64,000 nucleotides of DNA from DATFVA01 sp963811905 (GTDB taxonomy: Bacteria > Bacteroidota > Ignavibacteria > Ignavibacteriales > Ignavibacteriaceae): NCBI GenBank assembly GCA_963811905.1, contig CAWETK010000018.1, positions 620,001-684,000 of the forward strand. The letters run 5' to 3'. Below, piece by piece: positions 52,962 through 63,100 of this stretch. Numbering within the stretch: the first letter of the stretch is position 1; each line of letters opens with the position of its first letter. The notes below the pieces were generated by a model. The model ran no database searches. It was not told the DNA's origin and saw only the letters and a list, made by a program, of their open reading frames with translations. The position numbers and the translations under genes are program-made.

Positions 52962-54566
52962 TTATCCGAATGTCCACCAGAGGAATGCCAGAGTTACAAC
53001 AAGTACTACTGAAGCGGCAATGTTTACTTTCCTCCATTTTGATTCTGATTTATAATTGATATCCCCTGATGATATAACTAATTTCTCAAGTTTCTTTCCG
53101 GCAGGAACTTCTGTTGCCAGGCTGACGGCTATCAAAACTGCTGAACAGACGACGAACAGAAAGATTGCAAAGTGCAGGAAGTTTATGGATGCGGTAAACC
53201 TCAGAAAATCATTGGAAAGAGGAGAGATTTTATTCTGTATCTCAAGCACAAGTCTTATTCCGCCAAGGACTAAGCCGGTCAGGAGTGCAGAGATTGCACC
53301 TTTGCCGTTCACCCGTTTCCAGAATATCCCGAAAAGAAAACAGGCAGCAATTGGAGGAGAAATATATGCCTGCACACTCTGGAGATAAACATACATCCTG
53401 TTATCGCTCAGCAGCCCTATGAACGGGATCCACAGGAGTCCCAGTAATACCATTACTCCCGTTGTTATCCGTCCGAAATTAACTGTGGCCTTTTCGTCCG
53501 CAGCCGGTTTCAATTTCTTATAAATATCGATGGTAAGCAATGTTGAGGTTGAATTAAACATAGCGCTCAGCGAGGACATCAGGGCAGCAAGAAGTCCGGC
53601 AACTACAAGTCCTTTTAATCCTGAGGGAAGCAGGTTGGTAATCATCCATGCGTAAGCCTGATCACCGCTGATTGTTCCTTTCGACAGATAGAAAGCAATA
53701 ATACCGGGGAGGATAAGAATAAAGACAGGTAATATTTTTAGAAAGCCGGCGAAGACTGTACCGCTCTGTGCATTGGATAAATTTCTTGCACTGAGAACCC
53801 GCTGTACAATGTACTGGTCGGTACACCAGTACCATATGCCAAGTATCGGAGCTCCGAAAACAATACCTGTCCAGGGAAAATCAGGATCTGACATAGGTTT
53901 AAACATATGCCAGTAGGATACAGGGGTGCCGGCTACCAGGTTATCCCATCCCCCTGCCTGGTTTAATCCCAGTATTGTTAAAACAAGAGACCCGCCGATA
54001 AGGATGAACATCTGTACAAGGTCGGTATAGATGACTGCGGATAAACCCCCTATAACCGTATAGAGTCCGGTAATTAAAACTATTACAACCGCCGAAGTAT
54101 ACATATCCCATCCCATCACAGCATTCAGCAGAATCCCCCCGGCGTAAAGTGCGATGGATATTTTGGTAAGTACGTATGCAACAATAGAAACAATACTCAG
54201 ATAATACCTTGAGGCTGTATTATACCTTTTCTCAAGGAACTCAGGCATAGTAAAGACGCCAGACTTAAGATAAAAAGGTGTAAAGACCCATCCCAGAAGA
54301 AGTACTATCAGGCATGCGAGCCATTCAAAATGTCCGACTGCAAGTCCTGACTGTGCGCCAGTTCCTGCAAGTCCAAGGAAATGCTCGCTTGATATGTTCG
54401 TTGCAAACAGTGATGCACCTATAGCTACCCAGCCAATATTTCTGCCTGCAAGGAAATATTCTTCACTGTTTTTGTGTTTTTTTCTGAAATAAAATCCAAT
54501 GGCGAGGACAAGAATAATATAACCGGCAATCACCACCAGATCGGCTGCGGAAACATTTACTCCCAT
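52962..54566 (-). CDS. Sodium:solute symporter (SSS family, SGLT-like)
   Basis: A 534-aa permease with about 14 helices. Family motifs are SEEYFLAGRNIGWVAIGASL, SSEHFLGLAGTGAQSGLAV and YWCTDQYIVQRVLSARN, the last typical of the sugar-transporting SGLT branch. It should bring in a sugar or related solute with sodium. There is no adjacent catabolic gene, so the substrate cannot be assigned. It is 20 bases upstream of the phosphatase gene and would be co-transcribed with it. It is divergent from the POTRA gene. Confidence 0.93.
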   Translation of the reverse strand: MGVNVSAADLVVIAGYIILVLAIGFYFRKKHKNSEEYFLAGRNIGWVAIGASLFATNISSEHFLGLAGTGAQSGLAVGHFEWLACLIVLLLGWVFTPFYLKSGVFTMPEFLEKRYNTASRYYLSIVSIVAYVLTKISIALYAGGILLNAVMGWDMYTSAVVIVLITGLYTVIGGLSAVIYTDLVQMFILIGGSLVLTILGLNQAGGWDNLVAGTPVSYWHMFKPMSDPDFPWTGIVFGAPILGIWYWCTDQYIVQRVLSARNLSNAQSGTVFAGFLKILPVFILILPGIIAFYLSKGTISGDQAYAWMITNLLPSGLKGLVVAGLLAALMSSLSAMFNSTSTLLTIDIYKKLKPAADEKATVNFGRITTGVMVLLGLLWIPFIGLLSDNRMYVYLQSVQAYISPPIAACFLFGIFWKRVNGKGAISALLTGLVLGGIRLVLEIQNKISPLSNDFLRFTASINFLHFAIFLFVVCSAVLIAVSLATEVPAGKKLEKLVISSGDINYKSESKWRKVNIAASVVLVVTLAFLWWTFG

Positions 54567-54745
54567 ATACTACCTTTGAAGCTGGTAAAGTATTCTGTGA
54601 CAGTTATCAGTTTTTTATGAGATTTAAGTTACTTTAATAGAATATTCAGGTCAAGAAAAAAGATATAATTACTTATTCTCCCCGGGGTCACAGAACTATA
54701 ATTAAGGTATTGTTAAACTATCATAATAAACTATATCTTGAATGT

Positions 54746-56458
54746 ATGATTAATAGCAGAAATTCTGTTCTTACTATAACGATAGCAGTGATCCTTCATT
54801 CCGGATTATTTGCATTCAGTCAGCCCACCGATTCAGCAAAGATCAAAGCTAATGACGGTAAAATTATCAATAAAATTTACATCAGCAACATCGATGTTGC
54901 CGGTCCATCTATAGAGGATGGAAATGACTGGCAGCCGGATATATTCGGGGAAATAGGGAATGCGCTTCATATTAAGACGAAAAACTGGGTAATAAAGAAT
55001 ATACTTCTCTTTGAAGAAGGTCAGAAGTTAGATCCTCAGACAATTGACGACAGCGAAAGATTATTACGTCAATCAGGGTATTTTTATGATGCAAGGATAA
55101 CAGTTGAAAAAGCTGAAAGAGAAGGACAAGTAAATGTGCACGTTAAAACAAAAGATAAGTGGACACTTGATCCTCAACTTTCGTATAGTCCTAAGAATAA
55201 GAACGGCTACCTTGGATTAAAGGATAAGAATTTTTTAGGTATAGGTCATTCTGCAGATATAACTATTACACATGATGAAGACAAATATATCGGCTGGGGC
55301 GGCGAGTTCGATTATACAATGCACAATATTAAAGGATCTTTTGTAGATGCCTACTTAAATGTTGCCAGTAATAATAAGAGTAATTTATTCGGTTTAGGCC
55401 TCAGCAGATCATTTTTCACAACAAGCACTGAATGGGCAGGCGGGCTGAATTTTGTCTGGCAGCATGATGATCTGAGGTTTATCGACGCCAGCAAATCAAT
55501 CACCCTCATTCCTCACAGCTATGATTCACAGGATCTATGGGTGGGGAGATCATTTCCTGTTTTGTTCGGTTCACCGCAATTCAAACGAAATTCATCTTTT
55601 ATACTTTCCGGAAGATATTACCGGAAACATTTCAGGATAAGACCGCCCGTTTTCCCGGATTCAAATCAGATATTTGAAAATCACAGACTGTACCTGGCAA
55701 GCTTTGGGTTAATAAACAGGGAATTTTATAAGACATATTTTGTGAATGAATTTGGTGTTACTGAGGATATTCCCCTCGGCGGGATGGCTGCGTTTACAAC
55801 CGGTTCGGATTCCAGGGAATTTTCCAACCGGTGGTACTTTGGAATGCAGCTTTTATATTCAACAAGCATAGAGAATCTGGGATACTTCTCAGGAAATTTT
55901 GAACTTGGCGGTTTCCGCTATTCACATAACTGGGAACAGAATACAATTAAGCTGGGATTCTTATACCACTCCCCTCTTCTGTATAAATATAAATGGAAGG
56001 GGAGATTCTTCCTGGAGAATAATTACATTCTCGGGTTTAACAGGTTTGATGGAGAACAGATTTATCTCGACAGAGCATCAGGATTACCCGGATTCAAGGA
56101 ACTTGCAATACCAGGATTAAAGAGAAATGTACTCAATCTTGAGATGAGAATTTTTACTCCTTATACTATACTGGGCTTTGTTATAGGCGGAATAGCTTTT
56201 GCAGATTACGGACTTATAGCGGGAGCAGATAAGAATTTATTATCGAGCCGGGTCTACCAGGGTTACGGGTTTGGATTCAGGACACAAAATCAGTCCATCT
56301 CAAAAACTAATTTTGAACTGGCGGTGATTTACAATCCGTATAATCCGGCCTCGGGCGCAGGCAGGACAGAAATTACATTTAGTGCAACTTTCGCTCTGGG
56401 AAAAAGAGATTTTAATTTTGATGAACCACGGGTTATTAAATATTCAGACGATCAGTAG
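54746..56458 (+). CDS. POTRA/beta-barrel outer-membrane protein
   Basis: A 570-aa protein with a signal peptide (MINSRNSVLTITIAVILHSG, cleavage after FAFSQ). One or two POTRA-like repeats follow (about 60-150: NILLFEEGQKLDPQTIDDSE, RLLRQSGYFYDARITVEKAE, GQVNVHVKTKDKWTLDPQ), and then a long beta-barrel with alternating strands. It is distantly related to BamA/ShlB proteins and may insert or export proteins or lipids. The ATG at 54746 is preferred to a TTG twelve codons earlier because the signal peptide then begins at Met. One base separates it from the next gene. Confidence 0.85.
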   Translation: MINSRNSVLTITIAVILHSGLFAFSQPTDSAKIKANDGKIINKIYISNIDVAGPSIEDGNDWQPDIFGEIGNALHIKTKNWVIKNILLFEEGQKLDPQTIDDSERLLRQSGYFYDARITVEKAEREGQVNVHVKTKDKWTLDPQLSYSPKNKNGYLGLKDKNFLGIGHSADITITHDEDKYIGWGGEFDYTMHNIKGSFVDAYLNVASNNKSNLFGLGLSRSFFTTSTEWAGGLNFVWQHDDLRFIDASKSITLIPHSYDSQDLWVGRSFPVLFGSPQFKRNSSFILSGRYYRKHFRIRPPVFPDSNQIFENHRLYLASFGLINREFYKTYFVNEFGVTEDIPLGGMAAFTTGSDSREFSNRWYFGMQLLYSTSIENLGYFSGNFELGGFRYSHNWEQNTIKLGFLYHSPLLYKYKWKGRFFLENNYILGFNRFDGEQIYLDRASGLPGFKELAIPGLKRNVLNLEMRIFTPYTILGFVIGGIAFADYGLIAGADKNLLSSRVYQGYGFGFRTQNQSISKTNFELAVIYNPYNPASGAGRTEITFSATFALGKRDFNFDEPRVIKYSDDQ

Positions 56459-56459
56459 A

Positions 56460-56795
56460 ATGGGAATCTTTTCAAATATTAAAGATGAATTGACAAATGT
56501 TTCAGCTAAGCTGATCCTGAAAAAGAAAATAGAAAGTTACGGTAAGCTCATTGATTTTGATATCAACAGCAGTGAAAAGAATATTTATATCTCTGTTCTG
56601 CTGAAAGGTGAGGATAAACCGGTTCAGGTTGATATTACCGGTTATAAATTAATTGGTGAGAACCCTTTAATGATCGAAATAAGCGGAATAAGGTCCAACA
56701 GGGAATGGATAACAAGAATAGCTGAGGACTACATTAAGGATAAACAATTTCCCCTTCCTGAAAAATTAACTCCTTTTATTAAACTTTTATTATAA
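56460..56795 (+). CDS. Hypothetical protein, 111 aa, coupled to the POTRA gene
   Basis: A small soluble protein (MGIFSNIKDELTNVSAKLIL ... EKLTPFIKLLL) whose ATG lies one base after the upstream stop. It has beta-strand-rich character with two internal strands (IYISVLLKGEDKPVQVDITG) and an N-terminal amphipathic helix. No family is recognised. Tight coupling suggests that it assists the outer-membrane protein or acts in the same process. Confidence 0.7.
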   Translation: MGIFSNIKDELTNVSAKLILKKKIESYGKLIDFDINSSEKNIYISVLLKGEDKPVQVDITGYKLIGENPLMIEISGIRSNREWITRIAEDYIKDKQFPLPEKLTPFIKLLL

Positions 56796-56879
56796 TATTT
56801 GTTTCTAATATTGGTAATCATTTTTGGAATAAGAATCTTCGGGTAATTCTTACTATTTAACGCCTAAAATTTTAATAAT

Positions 56880-58421
56880 TTGAAGAATTTCTTTATAATA
56901 CTTTTCTGCCTGGTCATTGTCACCTCTGCTTTCGGTCAGGATTCGACAAAAAGCTTTGCATTTAAGAACAACAAACCTTCCCCAAGACCCAATCTGTTTT
57001 ACCAGCCCGACCTTTCCTACAGGATCTGGCAGCAGTTCAACCTTATCAGGGAAGCTAATTCCGGAGATCCTCTTGCGCAGCACGAACTTGGAATAAGGTA
57101 CCTTCTTGGAGAAGGAGTTGAAGCAGATACCGTGAAAGCTGCCAGATGGATAAAGAGTGCCGCTGATCATGGCGTCACTGCGGCGAAGTATAACTATGCA
57201 ATATTGCTGATAAACGGCTGGGGAACTGAATGGGACCCCTTCAGAGCATTTAAATTCTTTAAAGAAGCTGCTGAAGAAGGAATGCCTCCGGCACAATACG
57301 CTGTCGGTCTTCTCTACACTGATAACCTGATAGTTAAACGCAATTGGGGTAAAGCCTACAGCTGGATAAGTAAATCAGCTGAGAAAGGCAATCAGGATGC
57401 TGAAGAAACATTAAAAGAAATTAAAGCGAAAGTCCCGGAAGTTAAAATCGATACAACTGCGGCCAACCTGAACCGGGCGGATTCAACTGCTGAAGCCGGG
57501 GATAATACTTCACTTAAATCTTCACTGGGATTAGTATATATAGATTTCGAGAATGTGCTTGATTCCATTCCTGAAGTAACCCATAAAAGGCTGCTTGAAG
57601 ATCTTACTCATTCCGGCTACACTGTTCTCTCAGATTCAGTGAAGGACGGCCTTCAGGATACAAATTTTGTATCGATATCTTCGTTCATTCCATTAATAAA
57701 TGAGGCTGCAGAATACGGCAGTCCTGAAGCCCTGGCATTTCTCGGCTACCTTTATGAATCGGGAATTTATTATGATAAGGATCTTCTGAAAGCAATTGAA
57801 TATTATATCAGGGCATCCAGGCTTGACAGTCCTACTGCATCAATACTTCTTTATAAAATGGAAAAGGCGGGAAGCTTTTTCCCATTAATAAAAAATGCGA
57901 GCGACTCAGGAAATAAAACGGCAATGTTCGACTGGTATGGACTTGAGATACTGGGTCTTGATCATCAGATCGCTTTTAAAGATGCATTAAATCTGCTTGC
58001 CGGTTCTGCGGATAAGGACTTCAGTCCCGCTCTCCTTGAGTACGGACTTTATTTTTATTCATCCCGCAAAGACCAGAAGGATATGCAGAAGGCTTTCAAT
58101 TTGTGGCAGCACGCTAAAAATCTTGGGTCCAGAGAAGCTGAAATAAGGATGAATGCAGCTATTGTACTGGATCAATTGCCCACCTCAAATTACGATACTA
58201 AACTGGATCAGCTGTTATCTGCAGCAGGGAAAGGTTCTGTTCTGGCACAGTCTGCAGCAGCGTACGCTTATGAAAATGGGATAGGCTTTGAAAGAGACAA
58301 AGCTAAAGCGGTAAAATATTACAGAGAATCGGCGCAGAGGGGAAACAGGTTCGCTTATGACCGGTTAAAAGCTTTATATGATTCCATTCGTCCTGCCGGT
58401 ACTGAATTTAACGTAGATTAA
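56880..58421 (+). CDS. Exported Sel1-repeat protein
   Basis: A 513-aa protein with a signal peptide (cleavage after SAFGQ) and many Sel1-like repeats. N-terminal examples are LAQHELGIRYLLGEGVEADT and AAKYNYAILLINGWGTEWDP; C-terminal ones are AEYGSPEALAFLGYLYESGI and AQSAAAYAYENGIGFERDKA. A low-complexity link lies between the halves (about 185-225). The start is TTG at 56880 with no strong ribosome-binding site; it is the only start giving a complete signal peptide. Sel1 repeats bind protein partners; the target is unknown. Confidence 0.85.
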   Translation: MKNFFIILFCLVIVTSAFGQDSTKSFAFKNNKPSPRPNLFYQPDLSYRIWQQFNLIREANSGDPLAQHELGIRYLLGEGVEADTVKAARWIKSAADHGVTAAKYNYAILLINGWGTEWDPFRAFKFFKEAAEEGMPPAQYAVGLLYTDNLIVKRNWGKAYSWISKSAEKGNQDAEETLKEIKAKVPEVKIDTTAANLNRADSTAEAGDNTSLKSSLGLVYIDFENVLDSIPEVTHKRLLEDLTHSGYTVLSDSVKDGLQDTNFVSISSFIPLINEAAEYGSPEALAFLGYLYESGIYYDKDLLKAIEYYIRASRLDSPTASILLYKMEKAGSFFPLIKNASDSGNKTAMFDWYGLEILGLDHQIAFKDALNLLAGSADKDFSPALLEYGLYFYSSRKDQKDMQKAFNLWQHAKNLGSREAEIRMNAAIVLDQLPTSNYDTKLDQLLSAAGKGSVLAQSAAAYAYENGIGFERDKAKAVKYYRESAQRGNRFAYDRLKALYDSIRPAGTEFNVD

Positions 58422-58515
58422 GCTGAATCCCCCTTCAAACTTCAGTCAGTAATATATTTTATTTATTTTTAGGCTGTACAATTAATTGATTCTTTAAAAT
58501 GAATAACAAATCGAA

Positions 58516-59652
58516 ATGCTGAAGTCTAAACTGCCCGATGTAGGGACCACCATATTCACTACAATGTCGCGGATGGCGGCAGAACATAATGCTATTAACC
58601 TCAGCCAGGGTTTTCCGGATTTCAGCTGCCGGGAAGAGTTAATTGATCTGGTAGATTACTATATGAGAAAAGGGTTCAATCAATATGCACCTATGCAGGG
58701 CGTACTGGTTTTAAGGCATAAGATTTCTGAAAAAATAAATAAGCTATATGGCCGAAGGTATGATCCGGAGACTGAAATCAATATTACTGCCGGAGCAACC
58801 CAGGCGATCTATACCGCTGCCTCAGCTGTGATAAATCCGGGTGATGAAGTAATTTTATTTGAACCCGCTTATGACAGCTATGCCCCATCGGTGAAAATTA
58901 ATGGCGGTGTTCCGGTGTTTGTTCCTCTGAATGATGATTTTTCAATTGACTGGGATAAGGCAGGTAAAGCTGTAAACGGCAGGACAAAGATGATTTTCCT
59001 TAATTCACCACATAATCCGACCGGCAGTGTAATAAATGAGACAGATATAAAAAAACTTGAGGATATTACCAGGGATAAGGATATTTTTATATTAAGTGAT
59101 GAAGTATATGAGCATATAGTGTTTGATGATAAGCAGCATATTTCCGTTTCCGGTTCGAAAGAACTCTCCAAAAAAGCTTTTGTTATATCTTCTTTCGGCA
59201 AGACCTTTCATACGACCGGCTGGAAACTGGGTTACTGTGCGGCACCGGAAGCTTTAATGAAAGAATTCCGGAAAGTTCATCAGTTCATAGTGTTTGCAGT
59301 TAATACCCCTATCCAGTACGCATATTCAGAGTATATGGATAATGAAAGTCATTACCTTAAGCTCAATAATTTTTATGAACGGAAAAGGGACTTATTCCTG
59401 AAGTACATGAAGAATTCCAGATGGGATTTCAAACCGGCATCCGGCACATACTTTCAGCTCCTTGATTATTCACGAATTACAAATATGAACGATATGGAGT
59501 TTGCTGAAAAACTGACAAGCGAAGCCGGGATAGCAACCATTCCTCTCTCCCCTTTTTATAATGAGAAGAGCAGTAAAAAACTGCTGAGAGTTTGTTTTGC
59601 CAAAAAGGATGAAGTACTGGAAGAAGCGGCCGATATTTTAAGTAAAGTTTAA
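58516..59652 (+). CDS. PLP-dependent aminotransferase (methionine/kynurenine type)
   Basis: A 378-aa class I/II aminotransferase. It has the substrate segment NLSQGFPDFSC, GATQAIYTAASAVINPGDEV, the PLP-contact FLNSPHNPTG, SDEVYEHIVFD and the Schiff-base Lys229 in SSFGKTFHTTGWKLGY. These match the YbdL/kynurenine aminotransferase branch that acts on methionine and aromatic amino acids. The length is normal. The exact donor amino acid cannot be read from sequence. Confidence 0.92.
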   Translation: MLKSKLPDVGTTIFTTMSRMAAEHNAINLSQGFPDFSCREELIDLVDYYMRKGFNQYAPMQGVLVLRHKISEKINKLYGRRYDPETEINITAGATQAIYTAASAVINPGDEVILFEPAYDSYAPSVKINGGVPVFVPLNDDFSIDWDKAGKAVNGRTKMIFLNSPHNPTGSVINETDIKKLEDITRDKDIFILSDEVYEHIVFDDKQHISVSGSKELSKKAFVISSFGKTFHTTGWKLGYCAAPEALMKEFRKVHQFIVFAVNTPIQYAYSEYMDNESHYLKLNNFYERKRDLFLKYMKNSRWDFKPASGTYFQLLDYSRITNMNDMEFAEKLTSEAGIATIPLSPFYNEKSSKKLLRVCFAKKDEVLEEAADILSKV

Positions 59653-59743
59653 TAATGAATTCCCTGCAAATATTTACGTCATATAACCATAGACCAGTGA
59701 TTTGCCTGAGCAGTGCGGCGATCCGGCACGTGAAGGCAGCGGT

Positions 59744-60838
59744 ATGAATAACCTGTTTGACAGGCTGAGACGGCTATTCCGCTTTTACACCGGTGAACTC
59801 AACTATAATGAGTTTCAGAAACTTGTAAAAAGGGATGTTCCCGAGGTCTATGATTTTTATGTGCGCAGAATGAAAAAACCTGAGAAGAGCAGGAACAGGA
59901 TATGGGACTTTTTCCTGTTTATCAGGAATCTTTTCGCAGAGTTTCTGAACCTCCTTACTCCTATGCGAAGGATCATTTATTCGCTGGGATTAATATTATT
60001 CATTCTTGGTTATTTTGGAAACGACTGGGGGTTTGCAATCTGGGGATTTGTGTTAATAAACCTTCTTGTAGCATTTGAACTTGCCGATAAACTTACAGCC
60101 AAGGATGAACTTGAAGTTGCCCGTGAAATACAATTAAATATGATGCCGAAGATTCCCCCGGAAAATAAATTTTACAAGATAGCATGCTATATGGAAACAG
60201 CTAAAGAGGTAGGCGGGGATTATTATGATTTCATTAAGCCCGACGCAAATAACGATAAAACATTTGTTGTAATAGGAGACGTATCGGGAAAAGGAATGTC
60301 TGCCGCACTTCATATGGTCCAGGTGCAATCGATTCTCCACCACATCGTTAAAGACAATTCCTCACCCAGGGAAATATTATTAACACTCAACCAGAACCTC
60401 AAAAGGATTTTACGCAAAGGTTCATTTCTTACTTTAAGTATTGCAGAAGTAAATTCCGGCGGTGAAATCATCTTATCACGCGCAGGTCATATGCCTCTGC
60501 TGCATTTCAGTAAATCTTCGGGCACATGCTGCAGGGTTACGCCGCGCGGAATGGGTATAGGACTTGCCAGCGAACCCATTTTCTCTAACTCAACTGAAGA
60601 AATCACTCTGATACCGGAGAGCGGAGATTTATTTGTATTTTTTACTGATGGTGTTGTTGAAGCAATGGATGAATACTACCGTACATTCGGAGAGGAAAAT
60701 CTGACCCGGCTGATATGTGATAACGCGGATAAATCGCCTAAAGAGATTCAGGATATAATAATTAATGCAATCAGGAATTTTACCTATTCTTCACCCGTTC
60801 AGGATGACCTGACGATGATCATAATGAAAGCTAATTAA
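59744..60838 (+). CDS. SpoIIE-type serine/threonine phosphatase (RsbU-like)
   Basis: A 364-aa protein with a helical N-terminus, two transmembrane helices (about 74-112 region) and a PP2C-like domain: LEVAREIQLNMMPKIPP, VGGDYYDFIKPDAN, VIGDVSGKGMSAALH, LSRAGHMPLLHF, FFTDGVVEAMD and DDLTMIIMKAN. ATG 59744 is used because GAAGGCAGC lies at proper distance; the frame is open a little further upstream. It is a likely regulator in a partner-switching pathway, though no anti-sigma antagonist gene is nearby. It is paralogous to 48759-49649. Confidence 0.9.
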   Translation: MNNLFDRLRRLFRFYTGELNYNEFQKLVKRDVPEVYDFYVRRMKKPEKSRNRIWDFFLFIRNLFAEFLNLLTPMRRIIYSLGLILFILGYFGNDWGFAIWGFVLINLLVAFELADKLTAKDELEVAREIQLNMMPKIPPENKFYKIACYMETAKEVGGDYYDFIKPDANNDKTFVVIGDVSGKGMSAALHMVQVQSILHHIVKDNSSPREILLTLNQNLKRILRKGSFLTLSIAEVNSGGEIILSRAGHMPLLHFSKSSGTCCRVTPRGMGIGLASEPIFSNSTEEITLIPESGDLFVFFTDGVVEAMDEYYRTFGEENLTRLICDNADKSPKEIQDIIINAIRNFTYSSPVQDDLTMIIMKAN

Positions 60839-60854
60839 TTTTTGGGGAATCAAT

Positions 60855-61842
60855 ATGACAAATAACATTAGTCTGAAAAAAAGAGCAGCATACCTGTCTC
60901 TGTCCGTTGGAGTAATAATGTTTCTTTCAAAGATGGGAGCATACCTGCTTACCGGGTCTGCGGCCATTTTTTCCGATGCGGCAGAGTCTGTGGTGCATGT
61001 TCTTGCTACTTCTATGGCGCTCTACAGTATTATACTGAGTTCAAAACCTGCTGATGAGTCGCATTTATACGGACACGGCAATGTCGAATATTTCTCTGCA
61101 GGAATAGAAGGATTTTTAATTCTTACTGCGGCAGTTTTTATAATTTACACTTCTGTCCTTGATATTATAAACGGTTCGAATTTACGTCAGCTGAATATAG
61201 GCGTTATAGTTATCAGTGCCGCCGGAGGTATAAACCTGCTGCTGGGGACATATCTTGTAAGGATGGGTAAACGTACGAATTCCCTTACGCTTATTGCAGA
61301 CGGAAAGCATGTGCCTGACGGATTCTTATACCAGCATCGGCGTTATCGTCGGTGTTATACTTGTTATTATTACAGGCTACCAGCTGTTCGATCCTATATT
61401 TGCTATCGCAGTTGCAATAAATATTTTATATACAGGCTATAAGCTGATGAGAGAATCAATCGGCGGGCTGATGCACGAAACAGATCCTGTGCTGCTTGAA
61501 AAAATTGTTTCGAATCTTAACAAAATCAAGAGAGACTATTGGATAGATATTCATGAACTCCGGTTCTGGATATCCGGCGATACGATATACCTGGATTTTC
61601 ACCTGATACTTCCCTACTACTTTACTATTCAGAAGTCGCATTCGGAAGAAAATGAAATTGAAGAAAAGATGCTTGACGCCTTTTCTAATATGCAGATCAA
61701 AATTCATTTTGATTACTGCAAGCCCGAACTCTGTAAATACTGCGGTTATTCGGTGTGTAATGTAAGGCAGGAAGATAAAAGCATTTCTTTTGAATTTAAT
61801 GAGGAGAAAATGACGGGGAAACCGATTTATACCATTAAATGA
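60855..61842 (+). pseudogene. Cation diffusion facilitator, interrupted by one extra base
   Basis: Inner-membrane efflux protein for Zn, Fe, Mn or similar ions. The N-terminal part has MTNNISLKKRAAYLSLSVGV, FSDAAESVVHVLATS and HLYGHGNVEYFSAGIEG. Then comes the second metal site in ADGKHV, where the frame is lost. In the next frame LTDSYTSIGVIVGVILVI continues and the protein runs on to the cytoplasmic domain, with Cys-rich CKPELCKYCGYSVC near the end. Deleting one C at about 61313-61314 restores a 328-aa frame with all metal ligands. The tail with extra Cys residues is unusual. Confidence 0.85.
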
Positions 61843-61843
61843 A

Positions 61844-63100
61844 TCACCCGGTAATTTCCGGCGAAACTTTATTATATGAAGGAACCCGTACCTTCTGAAG
61901 AATTATCAGCCCTGCAATGAAAAATAACCCTATGGCAAGGGCAGCAAATCTTTCGTTAGATAAATCGGATATTACACCATACACAAATGGACCGACCACA
62001 GCCGAGGATTTACCGAATAACCCGTCATAAAATCCGAAGAACTCAGCCTCCCTTTCGCGGGGAGTTAATAATGCCATCAGGCTGCGGCTGCACGACTGTG
62101 ACGAACCTATTGACAGACCGGCAAGTAATCCAACAACATAAAATTCAGGAACTGTCTGAACAAAGAAAGCCCCGATTATTACAAATATCCAGACGACCAG
62201 CGTTATGGTGATCGTTTTTTTCGGTCCTATATGGTCAGATACTATTCCAAATATAAATGAACCAAGGACTGCAGTACTCTGGACTATCACGAAGAAAAAA
62301 ATAATCTGTTCATCCGTCATCTTCAGTATATTTGAAGCAAATATGGATGCGAAAGCGATAATTGTTATTATAGCATCATTATAGAGAAAAAATGCGAAAA
62401 GGAACCTTGAGACAGCCGGATGTTTCCTCTGAAAGAAAATTGCCTTAAATGTCTTAAAGCTTTTATCTATTCCTTCCCTTATCAAATCTTTTTTAACAGG
62501 CTCATTTATATGCGGCTCACTTATAAAAAGAAACAAAGGGGCTGAAAAGAAAAGAAAAAAAGCAGCCGCTATCACAAATGACAGTCTTATATAAAAATAG
62601 TAATCGGGCGAATCAGCAGAAGGAAGAAGAACCATAACAATCAGGAGCACTGCAAGAGCACCCACATAACCCATCGCAAAACCATAACCGGAAACCCTGC
62701 CGAAGTTTTTCTTTTCCGTCAGGTTAGGGAGAAAAGCATCATAGAAAACCAGGCCGGCTTCAAAGCCTATATTTGCAAGAACGAATAGTATAAATCCGAA
62801 AAGGATATCCCCCTTGTTCACAAAGAACATTAAGGCAGTGCAGCTGACCGAAAGAATTGTAAAAATCAGAAGAAATCTTTTACGGTTCCTCGAAACATCT
62901 GCTATAGCACCAAGAGGAGGACTAAGGAATGCAGCAAGTACCATTGAAAGGCTGACAGCAAGTCCCCAAAGCCATCTCTGACCGCCGGCAACATAGTTGG
63001 AGAAATATTTCGAGTAGATGACAGTGACTATTATGACAGAAAAAGCAGTATTCGCAAAGTCGAATAACGTCCAGATAAAAATCCTGCTTCGTTCTTTCAT
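61844..63100 (-). CDS. MFS transporter, Atg22/UMF1 family
   Basis: A 418-aa protein with twelve helices. IFIWTLFDFANTAFSVIIVT at the N-terminus and LSPPLGAIADVSRNRKRFL are hallmarks of the UMF1/Atg22-like group. VGLLAGLSIGSSQSCSRSLM and FFGFYDGLFGKSSAVVGPFV also fit. It possibly exports amino acids or other small molecules. It overlaps nusB by four bases (ATGA), so it is translated after it. Confidence 0.9.
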   Translation of the reverse strand: MKERSRIFIWTLFDFANTAFSVIIVTVIYSKYFSNYVAGGQRWLWGLAVSLSMVLAAFLSPPLGAIADVSRNRKRFLLIFTILSVSCTALMFFVNKGDILFGFILFVLANIGFEAGLVFYDAFLPNLTEKKNFGRVSGYGFAMGYVGALAVLLIVMVLLPSADSPDYYFYIRLSFVIAAAFFLFFSAPLFLFISEPHINEPVKKDLIREGIDKSFKTFKAIFFQRKHPAVSRFLFAFFLYNDAIITIIAFASIFASNILKMTDEQIIFFFVIVQSTAVLGSFIFGIVSDHIGPKKTITITLVVWIFVIIGAFFVQTVPEFYVVGLLAGLSIGSSQSCSRSLMALLTPREREAEFFGFYDGLFGKSSAVVGPFVYGVISDLSNERFAALAIGLFFIAGLIILQKVRVPSYNKVSPEITG

